The notes: generated from the letters alone by a model not told the origin. Positions 26,182 to 34,972 are shown, numbered from the stretch's first letter. The stretch: DNA of 46,073 nt from Betaproteobacteria bacterium (GCA_025363575.1 JANYDM010000181.1:1-46073), one strand, 5' to 3'. Program-made: numbers and translations.

Positions 26182-27558
26182 TCAGCCGGCGCTGGAGTGC
26201 GGCCCGGAGTTGCTTTGCATATCGGCGGCGAACAAGATTTCCATTTCGCGGCGAAAGCGTGCGGCGTCGGAATCCATGGCGCCGACGTCCGCCCAGGTGA
26301 CCGCGCGTCCCTGCGCGACCGCGCGCTTGAGTGCGACACCGTGCGCGAGACCCAGCGGCAGGCCGCCGCAGGCAAGCGAGTCCGCGGCCGGCATCAATTT
26401 TCCGTACACGGTAAAGCCGCCTTCGCCATCGAGCGTCTCACCGGCTTTGAGGTCGCGCTTGGCAGTGGCGACGACATCACCGCGAAAACCAGTCGCGGCG
26501 CCGGTCGCCTCGCCGCGCACGCTGACGGACGCGACGCTGATGCCGAGCTCGAGGCCGATCAGGTGAAATGGCTTGTACATCGAGGAGTAGTTTCCGCTCG
26601 TATCCGTGACGAGACCGTACTCGTGGAAGCAGCGCCGTACATAGTCGCTGTCGGCGGCGAACGTCACGTACACGCCCCAGCGCAAATCGCGGAACACCGG
26701 CTGGCCATCGCGCGCGAGGCTCGATATGACTTCAACCTGTCCGGCATGATGCAACTGACCGCCGGCGCTGCGCGGACGCATGATGTGCGGCAGGTCGTCG
26801 ACCCCGCACGGCGGAAACTCGAGCCCGTGCGGCGCAGGCGTGAGGCCGGTTGCATTGGCGACGGCAGCCATCTCGATTGCGGATTTCGTGCCGTCGAGAA
26901 ACGAATTGAACATCTGCGCATTGAAATCGCCGCCGGCGACCATCTCCGGCGTAAACCCGTAATGACCCCATACCGTCTCGGGCGTCGATGCGTGATAGGC
27001 GGGCAGATACTTCGTGCCCTTGCCGGCGGCGACAACGTCGAAGCCCGCGGCGCGCGCCCAATCGACCATCTCGCAGATTAACGCGGGCTGATCGCCGTAA
27101 GCGAGCGAGTAGACGATGCCCGCCTGCGCCGCGCGCCGCGCGAGCAGGGGGCCGGCCAGTGCATCGGCTTCGACATTGACCATTACGATGTGTTTACCGT
27201 GCTCGCAGCAGGCCAGCGCATGACGTATGCCCGCGGCCGGGCTACCGGTCGCGTCGATGACAATTTCGATGTCGCCGGACTGGATTGCTGCGAGCGCATC
27301 GTCCGTGACGAAAGTCGAACCGGACTTGCGTGCACCTGCGAGCGAGGCGGCCGCATATTGTTCGGCGGGCCAGCCGACGCGCAGCAGGCTCGCCCGCGCG
27401 CGGTCGGGCGACAGATCGCACACCGCGACGAGGTGCAGCCCCGGCGTGCGCTTGACCTGCGACAGGAACATCGAGCCGAATTTGCCGGCGCCGATCAGCA
27501 CGACGCGCAGCGGCTTATTGGCCGCGGCGCGCTCCAACAGAAGGCGGTGAAGATTCAT
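26182..27558 (-). CDS. NAD(P)-dependent oxidoreductase with SAF domain (homoserine dehydrogenase-like / DXR-like DRL family)
   Basis: A 458-residue cytoplasmic dehydrogenase. The Rossmann motif is LRVVLIGAGKFGSMFLSQ (GAGKFG at 23-28), followed by CDLSPDRARASL and DIEIVIDATGSPAAGIRHAL. The middle part KGTKYLPAYHASTPETVWGH resembles the catalytic region of DRL, the DXP reductoisomerase-like enzyme known from Brucella. The C-terminal SAF domain runs from about KRDLKAGETLDGEGGFTVYG. Such proteins are often misnamed as FlgA or homoserine dehydrogenase. Whether it is a DXP reductoisomerase or acts on another sugar acid or aldose cannot be told here; no isoprenoid genes are adjacent. Start ATG complementary to 27556-27558. 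The Rieske gene follows at 3 bp. Confidence 0.78.
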   Translation of the reverse strand: MNLHRLLLERAAANKPLRVVLIGAGKFGSMFLSQVKRTPGLHLVAVCDLSPDRARASLLRVGWPAEQYAAASLAGARKSGSTFVTDDALAAIQSGDIEIVIDATGSPAAGIRHALACCEHGKHIVMVNVEADALAGPLLARRAAQAGIVYSLAYGDQPALICEMVDWARAAGFDVVAAGKGTKYLPAYHASTPETVWGHYGFTPEMVAGGDFNAQMFNSFLDGTKSAIEMAAVANATGLTPAPHGLEFPPCGVDDLPHIMRPRSAGGQLHHAGQVEVISSLARDGQPVFRDLRWGVYVTFAADSDYVRRCFHEYGLVTDTSGNYSSMYKPFHLIGLELGISVASVSVRGEATGAATGFRGDVVATAKRDLKAGETLDGEGGFTVYGKLMPAADSLACGGLPLGLAHGVALKRAVAQGRAVTWADVGAMDSDAARFRREMEILFAADMQSNSGPHSSAG

Positions 27559-27624
27559 GGCCAGGCTACCAGTTGAAATCCAGCATTAACCTACCATAGC
27601 GCGCGGGATTCGGCTGGCGCGGCG

Positions 27625-28296
27625 TCAGCGGTAATCGTCGGCCAGCGCTTTCGGCGCGCGGTCAAGATAGAACAGGATCGGAATCAGGACGATGGTCGAC
27701 AGCAGCATGAAATGCGGGCCGAACAGCCAGAATACGAGCGGCACTGCGATGTAGTAGGCGCGCATGCCGATCGCGTAGAAGGCGCCGGCGCGGTTCAGAT
27801 GCAGCGCGACGTGCGGCGGCGTGAAGGCGCGATGCTCTTTCGTCATCGGCACATTGATCATGTAGCCTACGTGATGAAAAAGGCGGATCGCCTGAGCGAA
27901 GCTGAAAAACGCCACCAGCATGTCGAGCAGCAGCGCGATCAGCTTGGTGAGCCACAACTCGGCGTGCGTGGCGCCGAATACGTTCAGCGCCTGCCACGTC
28001 GATTCCAGTTTGTCGCCCTGTCCGCTCAGCGTCAGCACGCCGATGATGAGCAGCACCGCGGTCGACGATAAAAACGTCGCGCCCATGATGGAATTGCGCA
28101 GCGTCTGCACCGCCAGTACGTCCTTGTTGGCGGATGTCATAACGGTTTCGACCCACGCTGCGCGCGCGAGCGCGTTGACCGCCTGTATCGTATACAAGGG
28201 GTCGGTGCGCAATTTAAATCGCAAAAATACGTGATAGGCGACGAGCAGGGTAATGCTTGCGCCGGCACCGGTAATATCGTTTGCAAGGAAAGTCAT
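27625..28296 (-). CDS. DUF599 family membrane protein
   Basis: A 223-residue membrane protein with about four helices (roughly residues 8-25, 72-92, 112-140 and 178-212). DUF599 signatures are present: ARAAWVETVMTSANKDVLAV, QTLRNSIMGATFLSSTAVLL, MTKEHRAFTPPHVALHLNRA and IGMRAYYIAVPLVFWLFGP. The function of the family is unknown. It begins 6 bp after the stop of the acyl-CoA ligase gene on the same strand, so it is probably the last gene of that operon. A transport or membrane-sensing role for the same substrate is inference. Confidence 0.85.
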   Translation of the reverse strand: MTFLANDITGAGASITLLVAYHVFLRFKLRTDPLYTIQAVNALARAAWVETVMTSANKDVLAVQTLRNSIMGATFLSSTAVLLIIGVLTLSGQGDKLESTWQALNVFGATHAELWLTKLIALLLDMLVAFFSFAQAIRLFHHVGYMINVPMTKEHRAFTPPHVALHLNRAGAFYAIGMRAYYIAVPLVFWLFGPHFMLLSTIVLIPILFYLDRAPKALADDYR

Positions 28297-28302
28297 ACTT
28301 TG

Positions 28303-29811
28303 TCAGCCTTCCAGTAATTTGAGGCGCTGGACTTTGCCCGAGGGGCCCTTGGGGAGGGATTCTACGAGCTTGATCAGCTTGGGCGTCTTGTATTTCCCGA
28401 GTTCACGGTGCGAGAAACTGTAGAGTTCGTCAAGCGAGCAGCATTCGCCGGGCTTCAGCACGACACAGGCCATGATCTCCTGGCCGTATTGTGCATCGGG
28501 CATGCCGACGGCGGCGGCTTCCAGTACGGCGGGATGCTTGAGCAGCGCCTCATCGATTTCGCGCGGCGCGATGTTTTCGCCGCCTTTGATGATGAGTTCC
28601 TTGATGCGCCCGGTCACGAACACGAAGCCGTCGGCATCCATATAGCCGAGGTCGCCGGTGTGCATCCAGCCGTCGGGCTGCAGTGTCGCTGCGGTGGTCA
28701 CGGGGTCTTTGTAATAGCAGGTCATCACATTGTCGCCGCGCACCATGAGTTCGCCGACTTGTTCCGCCGGCAGGTCGATGCCAGTGGCGGCATCCACAAC
28801 TTTGCCTTCATTGCCGAACGGCTGGCCGGGGCTGCCGATTTTACGCCGCGCGCGGTCGTACGGATTGGTAAAGCACGGCGCGTTGGTTTCGGTCATCCCG
28901 AAAGTTTCGATGATGCCGATGGCGAACTTGTCCTCGAACGCGCGATGCAGCTCGGGCGGCAACGGTGCCGACGCCGAGCGGCAGAACTTCACTGCGGAAA
29001 TGTCGAGGCCGGCTGTACGGGGATCGGGTGCATTCAGCAGGTACGCGATGATGGTCGGCACGACATTGATCCACGTGCAGCGGTATCGCGCCACGGTCTC
29101 CCAATAGTCCGTGACGCCGAACCGGTGCGGCATCACGACGGAGCCGCCGTGCACGATAGGCGCGACCGCCGTCACGATCTGGCCGTTGATGTGGTACAGC
29201 GGCAAAGCGCACATGACACGGTCGGCGGAGGTCAATTCGTGCGCGCGGCTCGTGAACTCTCCCCCGGCGGCGACGCTTTGGTGCGAAAGCACGACGCCTT
29301 TCGGTTTACCCGTGGTGCCCGACGTGTACATCAGCAGGGCAGCATCGCCGGGAGCGGCATCGGGCAGTCGCGCATCCGCCAGGTGCGCATCATCAAATAT
29401 GGAAATTGCATCGGGATCGATAACGACGACTTTGATGTCACGCTCGATCTCCGCGAGCGCCGCACGCAGGCGGTCGGCCAGGTCGGGGCTGGTGAATACG
29501 AGCTGCGTGTCGGAATGTTCGAGCACGTAAGCGAGTTGCGAAGGCTGCGACAACAGGTTGAGCGGCGCAACTACGTAGCCTGCGTACATGACGCCGATCA
29601 ACAGCCGGCAGGTCTGGTAACTGTTGTGCAGCATGAGCGCAACCTTGTCGCCTTTGGCGAGGCCCTGTGCCGCGAGATGGCGGCCGAGTTCCAAGCAGCC
29701 CGCGTGCAGCTGCGCATAGGTCATGACAAGACCGGTTTCCGGCGCGATCAGATAGGGCGCGTCAGACTGATCGCGCGCGCGCTGGTCAATGTAGTCTCGG
29801 ATAGTGCGCAT
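28303..29811 (-). CDS. AMP-forming acyl-CoA ligase, SauT-like (possible sulfoacetate-CoA ligase)
   Basis: A 502-residue ANL-superfamily ligase. The P-loop LLMYTSGTTGKPKGVVLSHQ, the adenylate motif ETFGMTETN, the hinge/A8 motif GRIKELIIKGGENIAPREID and the C-terminal catalytic Lys (KGPSGKVQR) are all present. Start at ATG 29811 (MRTIRDYID); upstream frame extends 13 codons into a repeat-like element and is not credible. It is directly downstream of an acylating CoA-dependent aldehyde dehydrogenase, the same pairing as SauT and SauS in Cupriavidus necator, where sulfoacetate is activated and reduced to sulfoacetaldehyde. Substrate is inferred from this pairing only; another short acid is possible. 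Confidence 0.8.
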   Translation of the reverse strand: MRTIRDYIDQRARDQSDAPYLIAPETGLVMTYAQLHAGCLELGRHLAAQGLAKGDKVALMLHNSYQTCRLLIGVMYAGYVVAPLNLLSQPSQLAYVLEHSDTQLVFTSPDLADRLRAALAEIERDIKVVVIDPDAISIFDDAHLADARLPDAAPGDAALLMYTSGTTGKPKGVVLSHQSVAAGGEFTSRAHELTSADRVMCALPLYHINGQIVTAVAPIVHGGSVVMPHRFGVTDYWETVARYRCTWINVVPTIIAYLLNAPDPRTAGLDISAVKFCRSASAPLPPELHRAFEDKFAIGIIETFGMTETNAPCFTNPYDRARRKIGSPGQPFGNEGKVVDAATGIDLPAEQVGELMVRGDNVMTCYYKDPVTTAATLQPDGWMHTGDLGYMDADGFVFVTGRIKELIIKGGENIAPREIDEALLKHPAVLEAAAVGMPDAQYGQEIMACVVLKPGECCSLDELYSFSHRELGKYKTPKLIKLVESLPKGPSGKVQRLKLLEG

Positions 29812-29824
29812 AAAGAAAATCTTG

Positions 29825-29908
29825 AACCGCCAAGGACGCCAAGGTCGCAAAGCTTTTCAACAAGACGACGCCTCCGGCTTTTCCTGCGTGCCCTTTGCGG
29901 TGAAGGTT
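29825..29908. repeat. short interspersed repeat-like element between the dehydrogenase and ligase genes
   Basis: An 84-bp stretch begins AACC and then has three 9-base units, CGCCAAGGA, CGCCAAGGT and CGCAAAGCT (29828-29854). It ends with CCTTTGCGGTGAAGGTT, whose complement AACCTTCACCGCAAAGG resembles the left end. Such AACC-GC(C/A)AAGGACGC(C/A)AAGG sequences with inverted ends are familiar as dispersed non-coding repeats in many bacterial genomes; this one looks like a degraded copy. It fills the gap between the stop of the dehydrogenase gene (29907-29909) and the ligase start. Confidence 0.6.
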
Positions 29909-31337
29909 AAATTTTGTGTTTAGTCCGATACGCGCGGAAGATATCGTCGGGGCCGGGCTCGCGCGCCGGGATGGTGCGCACGATGCGCGTGATATTGAGG
30001 AAATGCCGGTAATTCAGATTGTCTGAAAAGCTGTTGCCGCCCCACGTGCCGCAGCCCATCGACAGGGAAAACGGCAACCCATTATCGAAGCTGCCGCCCG
30101 TGGCAAAGGTATGCGCCTGCTTGACGATCACGCGGCACACCGTCATTTCGAGGCCGAGCCGCCGGATGTGTGCGTCGTCCTCGCTGTAGATTCCGCATGA
30201 GTGGCCGTTGCCCATGTAGGCGTAGATGTCGCGCAGCGTGTCAAATGCATCATCGAAACTGTCCGCGCGGTAGACGGTCAGCACGGGCGCGAGTTTTTCG
30301 CCGGAAAACGGGTGATCCGGTCCGCAGCCGCTTTCTTCCACCAGCAGGCATTTCGCGCCCGCCAGCGCGGGCCGCGTGAGCCCGGCGATGGCGCATATCC
30401 GGCTGACCGGCTGCGCGGTCACCGCGGACGATAGTTGGCCGCCTGGAAACATCGCCTTTTGCAGTGTGGCCTTCTCGTCGGCGTTCAGTAAGGCACCGCC
30501 CTGTTTCGCGAGCGCCACGAGCATGGCGTCATAGACTTTGGCATGCACGATGACGCTGTTTTCGGACGAGCAACTGGTCGCGTTATCGAAAATCTTGGAC
30601 GCCACGATCTTGGCGGCGGCATCGTCGACGTCGGCACTGTCGTCGACAATCACCGCGACATTGCCGGCGCCCACGCCGAGTGCCGGCTTGCCGCTCGAGT
30701 AGCCGGCGCGCACGTTGGCGCGCGAGCCGGTGACGACGACAAGGTCGGCCTGCTGCATGAGCTCGGTCGACGACTCCTTGGTCACTGGCGCGGCGAGCAT
30801 CTGCACGAGATCGGGCGGCGCGTCAATGCGCTTGAGTTCCGCATGGATATATTCGACGAGTTTGGCGCTCGTGGAATACCCTTTGGGCGAAGGCGACAGG
30901 ATTACTGCGTTGCCGCATTTCAGCGCGTTGATGATGTTGTTGGCGGGCGTTGCGCCGGGATTAGTCGACGGCACGACGGCGGCGACGACGCCAACCGGGC
31001 GCGCGATTTCAGTGATGCCCGTAGCGGCGTGCTCGGCGATGATGCCGGTGGTCTTCGCGTCCGTGAGATCGCGCATGAGGCCGAGCGTCTTGCGGTGGTT
31101 CTTGACGATTTTGTCGGCAACATTGCCGAGCCCGGTGTCCTTCACCGCGAGTTCGGCCAGCGTGCGATTACGCGCAGGCTCCATGATGGCCCATGCCGCC
31201 GCCGTCGCCGTCTCGTCCAGCTGGGCCTGAGAGTAGCGCTGGTAAACTGCTTGTGCGGCGCGCGCGCGTCGTATCAGCGCAGCGACCGCGGCGCGGGCCG
31301 GCGACGATTCAATTGCAACTTCGGATGGGGCGGTCAT
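29907..31337 (-). CDS. acylating CoA-dependent aldehyde dehydrogenase, SauS-like (possible sulfoacetaldehyde dehydrogenase)
   Basis: A 476-residue acylating aldehyde dehydrogenase of the AdhE/EutE/SauS group, interconverting an aldehyde and its CoA ester with NAD(P). Key motifs: GVVAAVVPSTNPGATPANNI, KCGNAVILSPSPKG, VTGSRANVRAGYSSGKPALG and GVGAGNVAVIVD. The nucleophile is Cys256 in NATSCSSENSVIVH. The SPSPKG and KPALGVGAGN strings fit the sulfoacetaldehyde dehydrogenase type, and the ligase gene downstream matches SauT. It lacks the iron-alcohol domain of AdhE and shows no shell-targeting extension, so it is not a microcompartment EutE by sequence. No SauU transporter or SauR regulator gene is adjacent. 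Divergent from the quinone oxidoreductase gene. Confidence 0.82.
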   Translation of the reverse strand: MTAPSEVAIESSPARAAVAALIRRARAAQAVYQRYSQAQLDETATAAAWAIMEPARNRTLAELAVKDTGLGNVADKIVKNHRKTLGLMRDLTDAKTTGIIAEHAATGITEIARPVGVVAAVVPSTNPGATPANNIINALKCGNAVILSPSPKGYSTSAKLVEYIHAELKRIDAPPDLVQMLAAPVTKESSTELMQQADLVVVTGSRANVRAGYSSGKPALGVGAGNVAVIVDDSADVDDAAAKIVASKIFDNATSCSSENSVIVHAKVYDAMLVALAKQGGALLNADEKATLQKAMFPGGQLSSAVTAQPVSRICAIAGLTRPALAGAKCLLVEESGCGPDHPFSGEKLAPVLTVYRADSFDDAFDTLRDIYAYMGNGHSCGIYSEDDAHIRRLGLEMTVCRVIVKQAHTFATGGSFDNGLPFSLSMGCGTWGGNSFSDNLNYRHFLNITRIVRTIPAREPGPDDIFRAYRTKHKI

Positions 31338-31457
31338 AAAATCTCCGAACGTGCGCGCGGATGGTCATTCATGCTGTAAATGATAACGTACTGCGCCGCA
31401 CTTCCCGTGACGCGTGCTTCAGGCGCCCGGCGCATGCGCGGTGCAGAAGGAAAGACG

Positions 31458-32444
31458 ATGAAGACAATTGCAATACCTGCGTTCGGCGGGCCCGAGCAGC
31501 TCCAGTTGATGGATATGGCGCAGCCGCGCGCAGGCGAAGGCGAGGTACTCGTGAAGCTCGAGTACGCCGGTATCAACTTCATCGATGTTTATATGCGCAG
31601 CGGTCAATACGCGCGCTCGCAGACTTATCAGACGCCATTGCCTCTGACGCTCGGCATGGAGGGCGGCGGCACGGTGGCGGCGATGGGCGCGGGCGTGACC
31701 GGATTTAAAACCGGCGATCGCGTGGCCTACTGCATCGTGCGCGGGAGTTATGCGGAATACGCCGCCGTGCCCGGCGCGCGTCTGGTCAAGGTGCCGGCGC
31801 AGGTGCCGCTCGAGATTGCCACTGCGTTGATGCTGCAAGGTTGCACCGCGCATTACCTTTCGCATTCCGCTTTTCCGCTGGCGCCGGGTAAAAGTTGTCT
31901 TGTCCATGCGGCGGCGGGCGGCGTCGGCCAGTTGTTGACGCAACTTGCGAAGCTGCGCGGCGCGACTGTGCTTGCGACTGCCGGCAGCGCGGAAAAAGCG
32001 GCGATTGCCAAAGAGCGGGGCGCCGATCACGTCATTCTTTATCGCGACACCGACTTTCGGGAGGCAGTGCGAAAATTGACCGGCGGGCAGGGCGTCGATG
32101 TTGTTTACGACGCGGTCGGTAAAGACACGATACATCAGAGCATACGCAGTCTCAAAAGACGCGGCCTGTGCATCAATTATGGCGGCGCGTCGGGACTCGT
32201 CGCGACCGTCGAGCCTCTTGAGCTGGCAGAAGCCGGCTCGGTATTCTTCACCCGGCCTCATCTTGCCGATTACATTGCCAGCGCGGACGAATTGCGCGGG
32301 CGCGCCGCGGACCTGTTCGAACATTACGCGGCCGGCCGCCTGAAGGTGACGATAGACCGCGAGTTTCCTCTGGCCCGGGCAGCCGATGCGCATCGCTATC
32401 TCGAAGCACGCAATACGAAAGGCAAGTTACTGCTCAGGATCTGA
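31458..32444 (+). CDS. NADPH:quinone oxidoreductase (zeta-crystallin type, QorA-like)
   Basis: A 328-residue medium-chain dehydrogenase of the zinc-free quinone oxidoreductase branch. It carries the family signature YAGINFIDVYMRSGQY, then LGMEGGGTVAAMG and GCTAHYLSHSAFPL. The NADPH motif is VHAAAGGVGQLLTQLAKL (the AAxGGVG form typical of QOR), followed by VDVVYDAVGKDT and GLCINYGGASG. Start ATG 31458 has a nearby AAGGAAAG ribosome site; upstream frame to 31380 is not needed. It reduces quinones by one electron in E. coli QorA; substrate here is by family. It is divergent from the dehydrogenase gene with 120 bp between. Confidence 0.9.
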   Translation: MKTIAIPAFGGPEQLQLMDMAQPRAGEGEVLVKLEYAGINFIDVYMRSGQYARSQTYQTPLPLTLGMEGGGTVAAMGAGVTGFKTGDRVAYCIVRGSYAEYAAVPGARLVKVPAQVPLEIATALMLQGCTAHYLSHSAFPLAPGKSCLVHAAAGGVGQLLTQLAKLRGATVLATAGSAEKAAIAKERGADHVILYRDTDFREAVRKLTGGQGVDVVYDAVGKDTIHQSIRSLKRRGLCINYGGASGLVATVEPLELAEAGSVFFTRPHLADYIASADELRGRAADLFEHYAAGRLKVTIDREFPLARAADAHRYLEARNTKGKLLLRI

Positions 32445-32551
32445 CGTGAGGGCGCAAACCGGCGGTCGTAAAATGTTAAACTCGCCGGAGCATCAACACG
32501 GCAGCGGAACAACACGACAGTGGACAATCACCGCTGTAGGGAAGCAGGGAC

Positions 32552-33970
32552 ATGAACGAGAAAAAGCACGTCAAGTTTCAGGGTAGATTGATTATCATCG
32601 GCTTCGGCTCGGTCGGTCAGGGCAGCCTGCCGCTGCTCTTGCGGCATATCGACATGCCGATCGAGCGCATACGCATCCTGACCGGCGACACGCGCGGGGT
32701 GGAAGAAGCCAAGCATTTCGGCGTCAAGTTCACCGTCAAGCCGCTGACGCGCGAGAATTACCGCGCCGTGCTCGAGCCGTTGGTGAACAAAGGCGACTTT
32801 TTGCTGAATCTCTCGGTCGAAGTGTCCAGCGTCGAGCTGATTGCGTTCTGCTACAAACGCGGCGTGATGTACCTCGATACCTGCATAGAGCCGTGGCTCG
32901 GCGGCTATACCGATACTCACGTGTCCGCGTCGCGCCGCTCCAATTACGGCTTGCGCGAAGAAGTCATGAAGCTGCGCACCAAGCATCCAAACGGCGGTCC
33001 GACGGTGATCCCGACGCACGGCGCGAATCCCGGTTTGATATCGCACTGGGTCAAGCAGGCGCTGATCAATCTTTCACGCGACATCCGCAAGCGTGCAGCC
33101 AAGCCCGAATCGAAGGCCGACTGGGCACGGCTGGCCATGGAACTCGGCGTCAAGGTCATTCATTGCTCGGAGCGCGACACGCAGGTCGCCAACCCGGGCA
33201 AACGGCGGCTTGAATTCGTCAACACATGGTCGGTGGACGGTTTTGTGGGCGAAGGCTCGCAGCCTTGCGAGCTGGGCTGGGGCTCGCACGAAAAACATTT
33301 CCCGCGCGATGCCAAGCAGCACAAGTTCGGCAGCAAGGCGGCGATATACCTGACGCGGCCTGGCGCATCCGTGCGTGTGCGCACGTGGACGCCGGTCGAG
33401 GGCAACTTTCACGGATTCCTTATCACGCACGGCGAGGCGATCTCGATTTCGGATTACTACACAGTGCGCGCGGGCAAGAAGGTCGTTTATCGGCCGACCT
33501 GCCATTACGCCTATCACCCGTGCGACAACACGATACTTTCCCTGCACGAATACGCCGGCAAGAACTGGGCGCTGCCCGAGAACAAGCGCATTCTGATGGA
33601 CGAGATTTACGACGGCACCGACGAACTGGGCGCGCTGCTGATGGGACACGCAAAGGGCGCGTACTGGTACGGCTCGCGGCTGTCGATACACGAGGCGCGC
33701 AAGCTCGCGCCGTTCAACAACGCGACGAGCCTGCAGGTCGCCGCCGGCGTCATGGCCGGTGTGATCTGGGCGATGGAAAATCCGCAGCGCGGCGTGTGCG
33801 ACCCCGACGACCTGGATTTTCAGCGCGTGCTGGAAATCACCAATCCTTATCTCGGCAACGTCGTCGGCACTTACAGCGACTGGTCGCCGCTTAACGATCG
33901 CGGAAAATTATTTCCTGAAGACGTGGATCAGGGCGACCCCTGGCAGTTCAAGAACTTCCGCGTCGTCTAG
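32552..33970 (+). CDS. hss: homospermidine synthase
   Basis: This NAD-dependent enzyme makes sym-homospermidine from putrescine (or putrescine plus spermidine). The 472-residue length and the motifs fit bacterial HSS: RLIIIGFGSVGQGSLPLLLR (NAD site), NLSVEVSSVELIAFCYKRGV, YLDTCIEPWLGGYTD, PTHGANPGLISHWVKQAL, and YRPTCHYAYHPCDNTILSLH. The gene stands alone between the quinone oxidoreductase and a convergent dioxygenase gene, 23 bp from the latter. No spermidine synthesis genes are in the window. Homospermidine is the main triamine in several alpha- and betaproteobacteria, and the gene is known to move between lineages. Confidence 0.94.
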   Translation: MNEKKHVKFQGRLIIIGFGSVGQGSLPLLLRHIDMPIERIRILTGDTRGVEEAKHFGVKFTVKPLTRENYRAVLEPLVNKGDFLLNLSVEVSSVELIAFCYKRGVMYLDTCIEPWLGGYTDTHVSASRRSNYGLREEVMKLRTKHPNGGPTVIPTHGANPGLISHWVKQALINLSRDIRKRAAKPESKADWARLAMELGVKVIHCSERDTQVANPGKRRLEFVNTWSVDGFVGEGSQPCELGWGSHEKHFPRDAKQHKFGSKAAIYLTRPGASVRVRTWTPVEGNFHGFLITHGEAISISDYYTVRAGKKVVYRPTCHYAYHPCDNTILSLHEYAGKNWALPENKRILMDEIYDGTDELGALLMGHAKGAYWYGSRLSIHEARKLAPFNNATSLQVAAGVMAGVIWAMENPQRGVCDPDDLDFQRVLEITNPYLGNVVGTYSDWSPLNDRGKLFPEDVDQGDPWQFKNFRVV

Positions 33971-33993
33971 CCGGCCGGCGTCGCGCCGCGACA

Positions 33994-34902
33994 TTAATAC
34001 GCACGTAGCGGCTTCAGCTTGCCCTTGATCTGCGTGCGATACATGAGCCGTCGCGCCGCTGCGTCGAACGGATCGCGCCGGTGCATCGTGGTGCGGTTGT
34101 CCCACATCAGCACGTCGCCGATGCGCCAATGGTGGGCGAATGCATGTTCTGGCCTGGCAGCATGCTTCCACAATTCATCGAGTAGCGCTTCGGATTCATC
34201 GCGCGGCATGCCGGCGACATAGGCATTGCGGCGGCGTCCCAGGTAAAGCGTGTGCATGCCGCTTGCCGGGTGCACGCAGATTATCGGGTGCGGGGTGCCC
34301 ACCGACGTCATGGGATCGTCCGAGTCCTCTAGTCCCGCGCGCAGATAGCCGCCCGAATTGTAGGTGCCATCGTGCTTGATGCTCCGTCCCTTCACGGCTT
34401 CGCGCAGATGCGGCGGCAGGGAGGCGCAGGCGGCGATCATCCCGCACAGCCAGGTGTCGCCGCCGGCAGGAGGAATTTCGACCGCGTACAGCAGTGACGC
34501 GTCGGGCGGCTCCGGCAGGTATGACATATCGGTGTGCCACACAGCTTCGCCGGCACCCAGGCTGCCGATGGGCGTACCGTCGGCACCTTTGATGTTCGAC
34601 ACGACATAGATGTCGGGATAACCCTCGACGAATTTCTTGCCGTTCTCGTTGACGGGCGGCGGGTCGAGCTCGCCAAAGCGCCGGCTAAAATCGAGCAGGG
34701 CATCGTGATCAAGGTGCTGCCCGCGGAACAGCAGCGCGGAATGCTGCGTCCACGCGCGTTCGATGGCGGCGAACTGTGTGTCGTCCATGCGCGCTAGATC
34801 GACACAGCGGATTTCGGCGCCGACGGCGGGCGTCAACGGATGAACTTCGATCGCGCGGCTGCCGCCGGGCCGCGCGGGCGCATTGGTGGCAATGCTAGTC
34901 AT
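33994..34902 (-). CDS. TauD/TfdA family Fe(II)/2-oxoglutarate dioxygenase
   Basis: A 302-residue oxygenase of the taurine/2,4-D dioxygenase family. The metal site is His-x-Asp in AVWHTDMSYLPEPPDASLL and the distal His in MWDNRTTMHRRDPFD; the 2-oxoglutarate Arg lies in ARRLMYRTQIKG. ALLFRGQHLDHDALLDFSRR is the typical early helix. The substrate cannot be told: no tauABC or ssu transporter genes are next to it, and the neighbours are an enolase-superfamily gene and homospermidine synthase. Given the sulfonate-like genes 3 kb away, a C2 sulfonate is one possibility, but not supported directly. Confidence 0.9.
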   Translation of the reverse strand: MTSIATNAPARPGGSRAIEVHPLTPAVGAEIRCVDLARMDDTQFAAIERAWTQHSALLFRGQHLDHDALLDFSRRFGELDPPPVNENGKKFVEGYPDIYVVSNIKGADGTPIGSLGAGEAVWHTDMSYLPEPPDASLLYAVEIPPAGGDTWLCGMIAACASLPPHLREAVKGRSIKHDGTYNSGGYLRAGLEDSDDPMTSVGTPHPIICVHPASGMHTLYLGRRRNAYVAGMPRDESEALLDELWKHAARPEHAFAHHWRIGDVLMWDNRTTMHRRDPFDAAARRLMYRTQIKGKLKPLRAY

Positions 34903-34972
34903 TGCAATCTCCTCAACTCCGGCAGGATCTTTGCAATGCTAGCAGAATTCATGGCGGCGTTTTGCCGCAGTC

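Noticed and set aside
25474..27081. 535-codon plus-strand open frame opposite the Rieske and SAF-oxidoreductase genes
   Set aside because: It is antisense to two genes with intact motifs; composition is the complement of their codons.
29811..29850. Thirteen extra N-terminal codons of the acyl-CoA ligase
   Set aside because: They are encoded by the repeat-like element and precede the conserved start MRTIRDYID.
28408..29910. 500-codon plus-strand open frame opposite the acyl-CoA ligase
   Set aside because: The minus strand carries a complete ANL ligase; the antisense frame has no recognisable domain.
31419..32393. 324-codon minus-strand frame opposite the quinone oxidoreductase
   Set aside because: Antisense to a gene with an intact AAxGGVG NADPH site and family signature.
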